DNA of 64,000 nt from Streptacidiphilus jiangxiensis (lineage in GTDB: Bacteria; Actinomycetota; Actinomycetes; Streptomycetales; Streptomycetaceae), in contig NZ_FOAZ01000004.1 of assembly GCF_900109465.1 (NCBI RefSeq), forward strand, positions 310,001 through 374,000, read 5' to 3'. Position numbers and translations under genes: made by a program. Each line of letters opens with the position of its first letter. Position 1 is the first letter of the stretch. The notes below the pieces were generated by a model. The model worked only from the letters and a program-made list of their open reading frames with translations, searched no databases and was not told the origin of the DNA. Positions 36,360 to 45,186 of the stretch are shown here, one piece after another.

Positions 36360-36541
36360 CAGGGGCGCGGGGCCCCGCCGATGTGCGGCTCCGCCGGGTG
36401 GGCGCGAGCAACCCCGGAGTGCGGATGCTCCTGCCCGTTCGGCGCCCCACGTGGGTGGGTGGCTCGTCGCGCCCACGCAGGGGGCACCCCCGGCCGAAGG
36501 CCGGGGGAGGAGCCGCGCATCAGCAGGGCCTCGCGCCCCTT
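36360..36541. repeat. Dispersed palindromic element, copy 7 (long variant)
   Basis: CAGGGGCGCGGGGCCCCGCC opens it and TCGCGCCCCTTGG closes it. Between them are GAGTGCGGATGCTCCTGCCC and a GGGCACCCCCGGCCGAAGGCC hairpin not seen in the short copies. It is 182 bases long and occupies the gap upstream of murC and downstream of the stress-like gene. Confidence 0.7.
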
Positions 36542-36550
36542 GGCGGCCGC

Positions 36551-37021
36551 CTAGTCCTGCTGGGCGAAGAGCTGGAGGACCGGGACGCCGACCTTGTGGC
36601 GGGCCTGGGAGGCCCAGTCGCGGTGGAAGAGGCCCTCGACCCAGTGCGGGGCGGCCAGCACGATCACCTCGTCCGCCGAGACGTCCTTGATCAGGTCCTG
36701 CAGCCCCTCCAGCGGGTTGTGGTCCACCACCGCGCCCTCCGCGCCGCCCGCCCCGCCGTTGCGCAGTGCGTGCAGCGTGTGCGCGAGGGCCTGGTCCGCG
36801 GCGCTCAGCGCCGCCTGGCCGTGGGGCTCCTCCCGCTCCTTCGCGGCCTGCTCCAGGTAGCCGAAGGCGACGTCGTCGATGGCCCGCAGCAGTTCGTCCT
36901 GCTTGCCGCGCGGCTGCATCACCACGTGGAAGAAGACCGGCTCGTCGCCATGGAGCGTGGTGACCAGCTCGACGTCGGCATCCGACAGCGCCTTCTCGAT
37001 CAACAGAACGGTAGTGAACAC
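36551..37021 (-). CDS. Conserved actinobacterial protein, universal-stress-like
   Basis: 156 residues. The C-terminal pattern SADEVIVLAAPHWVEGLFHRDWASQARHKVGVPVLQLF resembles the nucleotide-binding end of UspA-type proteins. The N-terminal half (DVELVTTLHGDEPVFFHVVMQP) also fits that fold. I recall some databases naming relatives indole-3-glycerol-phosphate synthase, but no TIM-barrel motifs of TrpC are visible. GTG 37021 has AAGAAGG upstream. No operon partner; role unknown. Confidence 0.6.
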   Translation of the reverse strand: MFTTVLLIEKALSDADVELVTTLHGDEPVFFHVVMQPRGKQDELLRAIDDVAFGYLEQAAKEREEPHGQAALSAADQALAHTLHALRNGGAGGAEGAVVDHNPLEGLQDLIKDVSADEVIVLAAPHWVEGLFHRDWASQARHKVGVPVLQLFAQQD

Positions 37022-37103
37022 GTGCGTCCTTCTTCCCTCGTCAGCAGGTGAACCTGTGCGCTGCCTTTGCATCCTCCCGCAATATGCGGAGGGTATCCCT
37101 CCG

Positions 37104-37907
37104 TTATTGCGCAATCTTCACGCTACGGGCGTACCGGGCGAAGAGGAAACCTTTCTCCTCCAGGAGCCCGATCAGTTCCATGCGCTGAGCGATCGACTTC
37201 GCACCATGGGCGATCCGGGGTGCGTCACCCGAGGCGATCAGGGGTGCGAGCGTCGCACAGAGTTCGTCGAGATGATCACCCTCGGCCAACTGACCGAGAA
37301 GCCGGGGGCCGCCCTCCGTCAGGATCCGGGGCAGGCCGCGGCCGGCCAGCGCCGCGACCGCGCGGCCGACGTCCACCCGCGCTTCGCCCGCGACCACCAC
37401 GTCCGCGACCTCGCGGACCCGGGCGAGCCGGTCCGCCGGAGCGGCGTCGGCCGTCACGACGATCGTCGGCACCAGCGGGGAGGTGAACAGCGGCAGCGAC
37501 AGGTCCAGGTCCAGGCCGGCGCTGACGATCGCGATCACCGGCGCGGGGCCCTGCCCGCGCGCCGCCCGCTCCGCGGTGAACTCCGCGCGCGCCTTCGCCG
37601 GGCGGTACCCCTCGGCGCGCACCGTCTGGGCGCCCACCAGCACCACGTCCGCCAGCGCCCGCAGCACCCCGAAGATCCGCTTGTCGGCGGGGGAGGAGAG
37701 GCCCTCCGACAGACCGTCCAGACGTGCCGCGCCGTCCAGGCTGGTCACCATGTTGGCCCGCACCCACGGCCGACCGGCGTCGGTGACCTCGGCCGGGTAC
37801 GCGTAGGCCTCGGCGAGCGCGTCGAGACTCCACGGGACGTCGTCGTTCTGGCCCGGTCTGGAGGTGAGGTCCGTCACATCCGGGGCGTACGGAAGCAGTC
37901 TGCGCAC
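37104..37907 (-). CDS. RibD C-terminal-like pyrimidine reductase family protein
   Basis: 267 residues with the dihydrofolate-reductase-like fold of RibD_C: RANMVTSLDGAARLDGLSEGLSSPADKR, then VLVGAQTVRAEGYRP and the C-terminal LTEGGPRLLGQL. It lacks the deaminase domain of true RibD, so it is a stand-alone NADPH reductase of unknown substrate. GTG 37907 is 45 bases from the divergent zapE start; no clear SD is seen. Confidence 0.85.
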   Translation of the reverse strand: MRRLLPYAPDVTDLTSRPGQNDDVPWSLDALAEAYAYPAEVTDAGRPWVRANMVTSLDGAARLDGLSEGLSSPADKRIFGVLRALADVVLVGAQTVRAEGYRPAKARAEFTAERAARGQGPAPVIAIVSAGLDLDLSLPLFTSPLVPTIVVTADAAPADRLARVREVADVVVAGEARVDVGRAVAALAGRGLPRILTEGGPRLLGQLAEGDHLDELCATLAPLIASGDAPRIAHGAKSIAQRMELIGLLEEKGFLFARYARSVKIAQ

Positions 37908-37952
37908 ATGGGGCAGTCTTCCACGCCCCCGAGGACCGTACCCTTGGGACTC

Positions 37953-39014
37953 GTGTCGCCTGCCCCTCACATAGCCCTCGCCGAGCGCCGGCCCGTCGTC
38001 GCCGCGGAGCGGCTGATCGCCGAGATGGTCCCGCCGCCCCGCTTCCAGCAGGCGCGCTTCAGCACCTACATCCCGGACCCGCAGCAGCCCAGCCAGGCCG
38101 AGGCCGTCCGGGTGCTGGAGGCCTTCGCCGCCGGACTCACCTCCCGCGACACCGCCGCCAAGCCGGCCAAGAAGCGCTGGTTCGGCCGGGGGACGCAGCC
38201 CGCCGAGACCTCCGGCCCCGGCGGCGTCTACCTCGACGGCGGCTACGGCGTCGGCAAGACCCACCTGCTGGCCTCCCTGTGGCACGCCACCCCCGGTCCG
38301 AAGGCCTTCGGCACCTTCGTCGAGCTGACCAACCTCGTCGGCGCGCTCGGCTTCCAGCAGGCCGTGCAGGCCCTCTCCGGGCACACGCTCCTCTGCATCG
38401 ACGAGTTCGAGCTGGACGACCCGGGCGACACCGTCCTGGTCTCCACCCTGCTGACCCGCCTCGCCGAGGCCGGGGTCAAGCTCGCCGCCACCTCGAACAC
38501 CCTGCCCGGCAAGCTCGGCGAGGGCCGCTTCGCGGCGACCGACTTCATGCGCGAGATCCAGGGCCTGGCCTCCCGCTTCCGCAGCCTGCGCATCGACGGC
38601 CAGGACTACCGCCACCGCGGCCTGCCCGAGGCCCCGCCCCCGTACAGCGACGCCGAGGTCACCACGCTGGCCGCGTCCCACGGCGAGGGCGCGTCCCTGG
38701 ACGACTTCGACGCCCTCCTCACGCACCTCTCCGACGTCCACCCCAGCCGCTACGGCGCGCTCCTCGACGGCGTCGACGCCGTCTTCGTGCGCGGTGTGAC
38801 GCCCGTGCCGGACCAGAGCACCGCCCTGCGCCTGGTCGTCCTCGCGGACCGGATGTACGACCGCGAGCTGCCGATCGTCGCCTCCGGCGCGGCGTTCGAC
38901 TCCATATTCAGCGAGGAGATGCTGAACGGGGGGTACAAGAAGAAGTACTTCCGCGCCATCTCCCGCCTGGTCGCGCTCGCCCGCGACAGCAAGCAGATCG
39001 CCGCCGCGGGCTGA
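37953..39014 (+). CDS. zapE: ZapE/AFG1-type AAA ATPase
   Basis: 353 residues. Walker A (LDGGYGVGKTHLLASL) and Walker B (HTLLCIDEFELDD) with a conserved Arg finger region (FRSLRIDGQDYRHRG). The bacterial family associates with the division ring and with membrane-protein quality control. GTG 37953 is chosen; the upstream frame runs antisense to the RibD-like gene. Confidence 0.88.
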   Translation: MSPAPHIALAERRPVVAAERLIAEMVPPPRFQQARFSTYIPDPQQPSQAEAVRVLEAFAAGLTSRDTAAKPAKKRWFGRGTQPAETSGPGGVYLDGGYGVGKTHLLASLWHATPGPKAFGTFVELTNLVGALGFQQAVQALSGHTLLCIDEFELDDPGDTVLVSTLLTRLAEAGVKLAATSNTLPGKLGEGRFAATDFMREIQGLASRFRSLRIDGQDYRHRGLPEAPPPYSDAEVTTLAASHGEGASLDDFDALLTHLSDVHPSRYGALLDGVDAVFVRGVTPVPDQSTALRLVVLADRMYDRELPIVASGAAFDSIFSEEMLNGGYKKKYFRAISRLVALARDSKQIAAAG

Positions 39015-39018
39015 CCGG

Positions 39019-39552
39019 TTGATCCACCCGCTGCTCGCCGAGCGCTTCAGCCCGTACGCCTTCGAGCCCGGCCCGGTGGCCGACCGGGAGCTCACGCTGC
39101 TGCTCGACGCGGCCCGCCGGGCACCCTCCGCGGGGAACTCGCAGCCGTGGGGGTTCCTGCCGGTGCGGCCGGGGGAGGCCGCCCACGACCGGGTCGTCCC
39201 GTACCTGGCGCGCAGTTCCGCGCGCTGGGCCGTGGACGCCGGGCTGCTGGTCGTCGCCCTCGCCCGCCGTTGGGTCGACGACCCGGAGATCACGTACTCC
39301 GAGTTCGCCGACTACGACCTCGGCCAGTCGGTGGCGCACCTGACCGTCCAGGCGCAGGCCCTCGGACTTCAGGTGCACCAGTTCCGGGCCTTCGACCTCG
39401 ACGGCCTCACCGCCGAGCTGAAGCCGCTGCCCGGGTGGGAGATCGTCTCCATGCTCGCGGTCGGCCGCGCGGCGGACGAGCCTCCGCCCACCCGCGAACG
39501 CCGCAGCACCGTCGACCTGACCACGGCCCCGTTCCGCGTGTCCGAGGCCTAG
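39019..39552 (+). CDS. Nitroreductase-family flavoprotein
   Basis: 177 residues. FMN-binding pattern RRAPSAGNSQPWGF near the N-terminus, SVAHLTVQAQALGLQVHQF in the middle and MLAVGRAADEP near the end fit the nitroreductase fold. It would reduce nitro or enone compounds with NAD(P)H; the substrate is unknown. TTG 39019 lies four bases after zapE, so the pair is an operon. Confidence 0.87.
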   Translation: MIHPLLAERFSPYAFEPGPVADRELTLLLDAARRAPSAGNSQPWGFLPVRPGEAAHDRVVPYLARSSARWAVDAGLLVVALARRWVDDPEITYSEFADYDLGQSVAHLTVQAQALGLQVHQFRAFDLDGLTAELKPLPGWEIVSMLAVGRAADEPPPTRERRSTVDLTTAPFRVSEA

Positions 39553-39696
39553 ACCCGGGCCACGGCCGGGACGTGGGCACCGGAGGCGATCAGCGCCGGG
39601 CCCTGGCGTTGCGGTCGGGATGCCGCCGGCGCTCTCCCGGGCGGCGCCTCCCGATTTCGGGGCCGTTTGTCAGTGCCGGGCCGTACGGTTGGTGGC

Positions 39697-41805
39697 GTGA
39701 GGCCTACCACCGATCTTCAGCGGTCCATGGCGCCCTTCGAGGTCGTCAGTCCCTACCAGCCCAACGGCGACCAGCCCGCCGCCATCGCGGAGCTGGAGCG
39801 CCGCGTCCGCGCGGGCGAGAAGGACGTCGTCCTGCTCGGTGCCACCGGTACCGGCAAGTCCGCCACCACCGCGTGGATGATCGAGAAGCTGCAGCGGCCC
39901 ACGCTCGTCATGGCGCCGAACAAGACCCTCGCCGCCCAGCTGGCGAACGAGTTCCGCGAGCTGCTGCCCAACAACGCGGTCGAGTACTTCGTCTCGTACT
40001 ACGACTACTACCAGCCCGAGGCGTACATCGCGCAGACGGACACCTACATCGAGAAGGACTCCTCGATCAACGAGGAGGTCGAGCGGCTGCGCCACTCGGC
40101 CACCAACTCGCTGCTCACCCGGCGGGACGTCGTCGTGGTCGCCTCCGTCTCCTGCATCTACGGCCTCGGTACGCCGCAGGAGTACGCGGACCGGATGGTC
40201 CAGCTCAAGGTCGGCGACGAGATCGACCGGGACGCGCTGCTGCGTCGCTTCGTCGAGATCCAGTACAACCGCAACGACGTCGCCTTCACCCGCGGCACCT
40301 TCCGGGTGCGTGGGGACACGATCGAGATCTTCCCGGTCTACGAGGAGCTCGCGATCCGGATCGAGATGTTCGGCGACGAGATCGAGGCGCTCTCCACGCT
40401 GCACCCGCTCACGGGCGAGGTCATCAGCGAGGACGAGTCGGTCCACGTCTTCCCCGCCTCCCACTACGTGGCCGGCCCGGAGCGCATGGAGCGCGCCATC
40501 GCCGGGATCGAGACGGAGCTGGAGGAGACGCTCGCCCGGATGGAGAAGCAGGGCAAGCTGCTGGAGGCCCAGCGGCTGCGCATGCGCACCACGTACGACA
40601 TCGAGATGATGCGTCAGATCGGCACCTGCTCCGGCATCGAGAACTACTCCCGCCACATCGACGGGCGCACCGCCGGCACCGCGCCGAACACCCTGATGGA
40701 CTTCTTCCCCGAGGACTTCCTCCTCGTCATCGACGAGTCCCACGTCACCGTGCCGCAGATCGGCGCGATGTACGAGGGCGACGCCTCCCGCAAGCGGTCC
40801 CTGGTCGAGCACGGCTTCCGGCTGCCCTCGGCGATGGACAACCGGCCGCTGAAGTGGGAGGAGTTCGTCGAGCGCATCGGGCAGACGGTCTACCTCTCCG
40901 CCACCCCCGGCAAGTACGAGCTCTCCCGCTCCGACGGCCAGGTCGAGCAGATCATCCGTCCGACGGGCCTGATCGACCCGGAGATCGTCGTCAAGCCGAC
41001 GGAGGGCCAGATCGACGACCTGGTCCACGAGATCCGCAAGCGCACCGAGAAGGACGAGCGCGTCCTGGTCACCACGCTGACCAAGAAGATGTCGGAGGAC
41101 CTCACCGACTACCTCCTGGAGCTCGGCATCCGGGTCCGGTACCTGCACAGCGACATCGACACGCTGCGCCGCGTCGAGCTGCTGCGCCAGCTGCGCGCCG
41201 GCGACTACGACGTGCTGGTCGGCATCAACCTGCTCCGTGAGGGCCTCGACCTGCCCGAGGTCTCGCTCGTCGCGATCCTGGACGCGGACAAGGAGGGCTT
41301 CCTGCGGTCGCCCACCTCGCTGATCCAGACGATCGGCCGTGCCGCGCGTAACGTCTCCGGCCAGGTGCACATGTACGCGGACCGGATCACCCCGGCCATG
41401 GACCATGCGATCTCCGAGACCAACCGGCGTCGCGCGATCCAGCAGGCGTACAACACCGATCACGGCATCGACCCGCAACCGCTGCGCAAGAAGATCGGCG
41501 ACATCCTGGACACCCTCACCCGCGAGGACATGGACACCGCCGAGCTGCTCAGCACCGGCTACCGCCAGTCCGGCGGGGGCGGTCGGGGCCAGAAGGCGCC
41601 CGTTCCGGTGCTCGGTCTGAAGGCCGACGCCAAGGAGGCCAAGAGCCTTCCGGCCGCCGAGCTGGCCGAGCTGATCGCCGAACTGACGGAGCGTATGCAC
41701 AATGCCGCGGCCGAATTGCAGTTCGAGGTGGCGGCGCGTCTGCGTGACGAGGTGAATGAACTGAAGAAGGAGTTGCGCCAGATGCGCGAAGCCGGAATGG
41801 CCTGA
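39697..41805 (+). CDS. uvrB: Excinuclease ABC subunit B
   Basis: 702-residue helicase-like damage verifier of nucleotide excision repair. Walker [12 protein letters not shown], the beta-hairpin region [15 protein letters not shown], the DExH-like VIDESHVT, the helicase motif QTIGRAARN and the C-terminal UVR domain ([20 protein letters not shown]) are in order. GTG 39697 gives a normal family length. uvrA is 15 kb downstream on the same strand. Confidence 0.96.
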   Translation: MRPTTDLQRSMAPFEVVSPYQPNGDQPAAIAELERRVRAGEKDVVLLGATGTGKSATTAWMIEKLQRPTLVMAPNKTLAAQLANEFRELLPNNAVEYFVSYYDYYQPEAYIAQTDTYIEKDSSINEEVERLRHSATNSLLTRRDVVVVASVSCIYGLGTPQEYADRMVQLKVGDEIDRDALLRRFVEIQYNRNDVAFTRGTFRVRGDTIEIFPVYEELAIRIEMFGDEIEALSTLHPLTGEVISEDESVHVFPASHYVAGPERMERAIAGIETELEETLARMEKQGKLLEAQRLRMRTTYDIEMMRQIGTCSGIENYSRHIDGRTAGTAPNTLMDFFPEDFLLVIDESHVTVPQIGAMYEGDASRKRSLVEHGFRLPSAMDNRPLKWEEFVERIGQTVYLSATPGKYELSRSDGQVEQIIRPTGLIDPEIVVKPTEGQIDDLVHEIRKRTEKDERVLVTTLTKKMSEDLTDYLLELGIRVRYLHSDIDTLRRVELLRQLRAGDYDVLVGINLLREGLDLPEVSLVAILDADKEGFLRSPTSLIQTIGRAARNVSGQVHMYADRITPAMDHAISETNRRRAIQQAYNTDHGIDPQPLRKKIGDILDTLTREDMDTAELLSTGYRQSGGGGRGQKAPVPVLGLKADAKEAKSLPAAELAELIAELTERMHNAAAELQFEVAARLRDEVNELKKELRQMREAGMA

Positions 41806-41840
41806 GTGTTCGACGCCCGATTCCTCCGTACGCCGGTCCC

Positions 41841-41863
41841 ATCGAGCGCTTATGGTGCTCGAT
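41841..41863. promoter_or_regulatory. Inverted repeat between uvrB and the TerD gene
   Basis: ATCGAGC (41841-41847) and GCTCGAT (41857-41863) flank nine bases that contain TATGGT. It may be a weak uvrB terminator or an operator over the terD promoter -10; sequence alone does not decide. Confidence 0.35.
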
Positions 41864-41928
41864 AGAGGATGCACAGGGAACGGACAAGGGTCCGCGGGCG
41901 TTCCGACACCATTGGGGAGGGCCGAGCC

Positions 41929-42516
41929 ATGTCGGTGAGTCTGAGCACGGGCCAGCGCATCCGTCTCGAGGGGCAGTCGGGCCCGCCGGTCATCCGGCTC
42001 GGGCTCGGCTGGCAGGGGGCGCCGCGCAAGCGGCTCTTCGGGTCGTCGCGCCGACGTGCGGTGGATCTCGACGCCTCCGCGGTGCTCTACGCCAGCGGCA
42101 CCCTGGCGGACGTGGTCTTCTTCCGGCATCTGGTCAGCAACGACGGGTCGGTGCGCCACGCCGGGGACCTGCGCGTCGGTACCTCCGGCCCGTCGGAGCA
42201 GTCCGAGGACACCGAGTCGATCACGGTGGATCTCGGACGCATCCCGCCCCGGATCACCCAGATCGTCTTCACGGTGAACTCCTACAACGGCCAGAGCTTC
42301 GCCGAGGTGCAGCACTTCCACTGCCGACTGGTCGACGAGGCATCCGGGGCGGAGCTGGCCCGGTTCACCCTGAGCGGCGGCGGGGAGCACAGCGGCCAGG
42401 TGATGGCGAAGGTGGACCGCGACGAGGACGGCGCCTGGCAGCTCACCGCGATCGGGGTGCCCGCCCAGGGGCGCACCTTTCGGGACATGCTCCCGGTGAT
42501 CGAGCAGTACCTCTGA
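41929..42516 (+). CDS. TerD-family stress protein
   Basis: 195 residues. The TerD signature is clear: VDLDASAVLYASGTLADVVFF, then SITVDLGRIPPRITQIVFTV and the C-terminal REMLP-like RDMLPVIEQYL. Members bind calcium and are linked to tellurite resistance and general stress. ATG 41929 is preceded by GGGGAGGG. Confidence 0.92.
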   Translation: MSVSLSTGQRIRLEGQSGPPVIRLGLGWQGAPRKRLFGSSRRRAVDLDASAVLYASGTLADVVFFRHLVSNDGSVRHAGDLRVGTSGPSEQSEDTESITVDLGRIPPRITQIVFTVNSYNGQSFAEVQHFHCRLVDEASGAELARFTLSGGGEHSGQVMAKVDRDEDGAWQLTAIGVPAQGRTFRDMLPVIEQYL

Positions 42517-42554
42517 GGCCTGGTGTGAGAGAAGTCTCTTCACGGGACGAATGT

Positions 42555-42584
42555 TTGGAGTCGATCTTTATATCTGCCTAATGT
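42555..42584 (+). promoter_or_regulatory. Promoter for the riboswitch/GH16 transcript
   Basis: TTGGAG (42555-42560) and TAATGT (42579-42584) with an 18-base spacer, in a stretch (TCGATCTTTATATC) that is unusually AT-rich for this genome. The start of transcription is expected near 42590, just before the riboswitch. Confidence 0.6.
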
Positions 42585-42599
42585 GCGGGGGTCCGTCCC

Positions 42600-42808
42600 C
42601 ACAGCCGACGGACGCCGGCATCGGGCACGCCGAGTCCAGCCCCTCGACGCCGGGAAACGACGAGTCACCAGGGCCGGAGCGGGGGAACCACAGGTAAGCC
42701 GCCCCTGCCCTTTTCCGGGTCGGGGCTCGGGGTGAAGCCGCGTCCGCGCGGCCGGGCCACACTTCTCCGGTCCGAATCCGACAGCTCACCTCGCAGGCGT
42801 CGGAGAGG
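42600..42808 (+). ncRNA. Cyclic-di-AMP riboswitch (ydaO/yuaA type)
   Basis: Hallmarks of the actinobacterial ydaO aptamer are visible: GGAGCGGGGGAACCAC, the joining segment GGGGTGAAGCCGCG, and the 3' closing helix CCGAC (42778-42782) with GTCGG (42799-42803) around AGCTCACCTCGCAGGC. The SD of the GH16 gene (GGAGAGG, 42802-42808) overlaps the closing helix, which allows translational control. In actinobacteria this class usually governs wall-remodelling enzymes. Boundaries are approximate. Confidence 0.78.
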
Positions 42809-42816
42809 CCCGCCCC

Positions 42817-44001
42817 ATGCGCCGCACCCTGTCGACCCCTGCCCGCATAGCCGCGCTCAGCGCCGCACCCGCCCTGCTGCTCGGTGGCGTCGCCGCCACC
42901 CAGGCCCAGGCCGCGACGCCCCGCGTCACCGAGACCGGCCTGACCGCGACCACCACCGCCTCCGGCACCACCGCGAAGCTGACGGTCACGTCGAGCTCCT
43001 GCGTGACCTTCCGTTCCCTGGGCGTGGCCGTCCGCGACGCGGCCGGCCACAACCTGGACTTCCCGCAGTGGCGCAGCAACGCGCGCGTCTGCTCCGGCGG
43101 CCTGACCCTCACCGCCTCCCGTCAGTTCCCGGCCGGCAGCTACACCATGTTCGGTGCGTACCTGGACACCGCCGGCACCTGGCACAACCTGGCCTCGAAG
43201 ACGCTGACGGTCGGGGGCTCCTCCGCCAAGCCGACGCCCGCTCCGACGCCGACGCCGACGTCCACGCCGACGCCCTCCCCGTCGACCCCGGCCGCCACCG
43301 GCTCCATCCCGGCGGGCGTCGCCTCCTCCACCACGCCCATCTGGTCGGACGAGTTCAACTCGCTGAACACGAGCCGCTGGGTCTCCAGCACCACGACGTC
43401 GTACCAGTACGGGAACCACAACCCGAACGACAACAAGCTCGACTGGCTGGACCCGAACGACGTCTCCGTCGCGAACGGCGTCGCCACCTTCACCGCGCAG
43501 CCCAGCTCGCACACCCTGGAGAACGGCCAGCAGGCCTGGACCACGGGCCTGCTCACCACCGAGGGTTCGCAGGAGGGCTTCCAGGTCAAGACCGGCGACT
43601 ACGTCGAGGCCCGCGTCAAGCTGCCGAGCCAGCAGGGTGCCTGGCCGGCGCTGTGGACCTGGAAGAACGGCAACGGCGAGATCGACTCCTTCGAGTACCA
43701 CCCGGACAACCCGAACCTGCTGGAGCTCTCCAACCACGTCAACGCCGCGCACGACTACTACACCGACGCGAACGCGATCAAGCCGGGCGGCTGGGTCACC
43801 ATCGGTACCAAGTACGGCGCGAACTCGGTCGACTGGTACATCAACGGCGTCAAGGTCTACTCGGACAACACGGGCGTGGGCGCGAACTGGTCCGCGTACC
43901 TGATCCTGAACCTGTCCCTCTCCGCCGGTCAGTACCACCCGGCCCCGAGCGGCAGCACCCCGATCACGTTCGCGGTCGACTACCTGCGCGTCTACCACTG
44001 A
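42817..44001 (+). CDS. Secreted GH16 family glycosidase (beta-glucanase-like)
   Basis: 394 residues. A signal peptide (cleavage after AQA) precedes an N-terminal beta-sandwich module (about 35-130) with a Cys pair. A Thr-Pro linker then leads to the GH16 catalytic domain (about 160-394) with the diagnostic NGEIDSFEY motif (nucleophile Glu, Asp, acid-base Glu). It probably hydrolyses beta-1,3 or mixed-linked glucans outside the cell. Placement behind a c-di-AMP riboswitch ties it to osmotic or wall status rather than to sugar catabolism. Confidence 0.88.
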   Translation: MRRTLSTPARIAALSAAPALLLGGVAATQAQAATPRVTETGLTATTTASGTTAKLTVTSSSCVTFRSLGVAVRDAAGHNLDFPQWRSNARVCSGGLTLTASRQFPAGSYTMFGAYLDTAGTWHNLASKTLTVGGSSAKPTPAPTPTPTSTPTPSPSTPAATGSIPAGVASSTTPIWSDEFNSLNTSRWVSSTTTSYQYGNHNPNDNKLDWLDPNDVSVANGVATFTAQPSSHTLENGQQAWTTGLLTTEGSQEGFQVKTGDYVEARVKLPSQQGAWPALWTWKNGNGEIDSFEYHPDNPNLLELSNHVNAAHDYYTDANAIKPGGWVTIGTKYGANSVDWYINGVKVYSDNTGVGANWSAYLILNLSLSAGQYHPAPSGSTPITFAVDYLRVYH

Positions 44002-44028
44002 GCGGGATTTGTTAGCCTGGTCGGGTAA

Positions 44029-44178
44029 GCGGAGGGGAGTACTCCCTGAAACGACGCGTCCGTCATCACGGCGGTGCCACGGCACCTCCCGGGCGCGTCG
44101 GCCCGGCCAGGCACTGGCAGGGCGGAGGAGACCTCCGGCAGTGAAGCGCGTGTCGCTTCTGCCGGAGGAAGGACGTCC
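44029..44178 (+). ncRNA. yybP-ykoY-like manganese riboswitch
   Basis: GGGGAGTACTCCC near the 5' end and CCGTCATCACGGC shortly after are the recurring marks of the yybP-ykoY aptamer. The element lies immediately upstream of a TerC gene, its commonest actinobacterial target. A hairpin at 44132-44168 (CCTCCGGCAG with CTGCCGGAGG, plus inner AAGCG/CGCTT) pairs the GGAGG Shine-Dalgarno, giving an evident translational switch. Aptamer boundaries are approximate. Confidence 0.65.
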
Positions 44179-45186
44179 ATGGACGTTTCCATCGCCATGT
44201 GGGTCACCACCATTGTGGTCCTCGCCGCCCTGATCGCCGTCGACTTCTTCGTCGGCGGACGCAAGCCCCACGAGGTCTCCGTCCGCGAGGCCGCCGTCTG
44301 GTCCGCGATATGGATCGGCCTCGCCGGGCTCTTCGCCGGTTTCCTGTGGTGGCACTCCGGATCGGCGCCCGCCGGACAGTTCCTCGCCGGCTACGTCACC
44401 GAGAAGTCGCTCAGCGTCGACAACCTCTTCGTCTTCGTGCTGATCATGGCGAAGTTCGCTGTTCCCCGGATCTACCAGCAGCGGGTGCTGATGATCGGCG
44501 TGCTCATCGCGCTGGTGTTGCGGGCGGTCTTCATCGCGGCCGGTGCGGCCGTGATCGCCTCCTTCTCGTGGATCTTCTTCCTCTTCGGCGCGTTCCTGAT
44601 CTGGACCGCCTGGAAGCTGATCAAGGAGGCCCGGGCGGGCTCCCAGGACGAGGAGTTCCAGGAGAGCAAGCTGCTGCGCGCCGTTGAGCGCCGCTTCCCC
44701 ACCGCCGACGGCTACCGGGGCACCCGGCTCACCGTCGTCGAGGGTGGCCGCCGTCTGATCACCCCGATGCTGCTGGTGATCCTGGCCCTGGGGACCACCG
44801 ACGTGCTCTTCGCGATGGACTCGATCCCCGCGATCTTCGGCCTGACCCAGGACGCGTACATCGTCTTCACGGCCAACGCCTTCGCGCTGATGGGCCTGCG
44901 CCAGCTGTACTTCCTCATCGGCGGCCTGCTGGACCGCCTGGTCCACCTCTCCTACGGCCTGTCCGTCATCCTCGGCTTCATCGGCGTGAAGCTGCTGCTC
45001 CACGCGCTCCACGAGGCGGGCGTCCACGCCGCTCCGGAGATCGGCACGCCGCTCTCGCTCGCCGTCGTGGTCGGCGTGCTGGCCGTCACCACGGTCACCT
45101 CGCTGGTCTCCTCGCGCCGCGCGGCGGCGCGGGAGAGGGGTCGGCAGCAGGATGACGCGACTCCGTCGGCGAGGATGGGGGCATGA
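44179..45186 (+). CDS. TerC-family integral membrane protein (probable Mn2+ exporter)
   Basis: 335 residues with about nine transmembrane helices. TerC motifs with acidic residues in the membrane: TEKSLSVDNLFVFVLIM and LALGTTDVLFAMDSIPAIF. TerC proteins are increasingly linked to Mn2+ efflux and metalation of exported proteins, consistent with the manganese riboswitch upstream. ATG 44179; the stop overlaps the TetR start (ATGA). Confidence 0.9.
   Translation: MDVSIAMWVTTIVVLAALIAVDFFVGGRKPHEVSVREAAVWSAIWIGLAGLFAGFLWWHSGSAPAGQFLAGYVTEKSLSVDNLFVFVLIMAKFAVPRIYQQRVLMIGVLIALVLRAVFIAAGAAVIASFSWIFFLFGAFLIWTAWKLIKEARAGSQDEEFQESKLLRAVERRFPTADGYRGTRLTVVEGGRRLITPMLLVILALGTTDVLFAMDSIPAIFGLTQDAYIVFTANAFALMGLRQLYFLIGGLLDRLVHLSYGLSVILGFIGVKLLLHALHEAGVHAAPEIGTPLSLAVVVGVLAVTTVTSLVSSRRAAARERGRQQDDATPSARMGA

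Noticed and set aside
36551-37021. Annotation as indole-3-glycerol-phosphate synthase
   Set aside because: No TrpC phosphate-binding or catalytic motifs and too short for a TIM barrel. The C-terminus is universal-stress-like.
39670-42543. 957-codon minus-strand frame antisense to uvrB and the TerD gene
   Set aside because: No recognisable protein, and uvrB and TerD motifs on the opposite strand explain the interval.
42541-42600. Small coding frame before the GH16 gene
   Set aside because: The AT-rich stretch fits a promoter (TTGGAG-N18-TAATGT) and no ATG/GTG with SD opens a frame of useful length.
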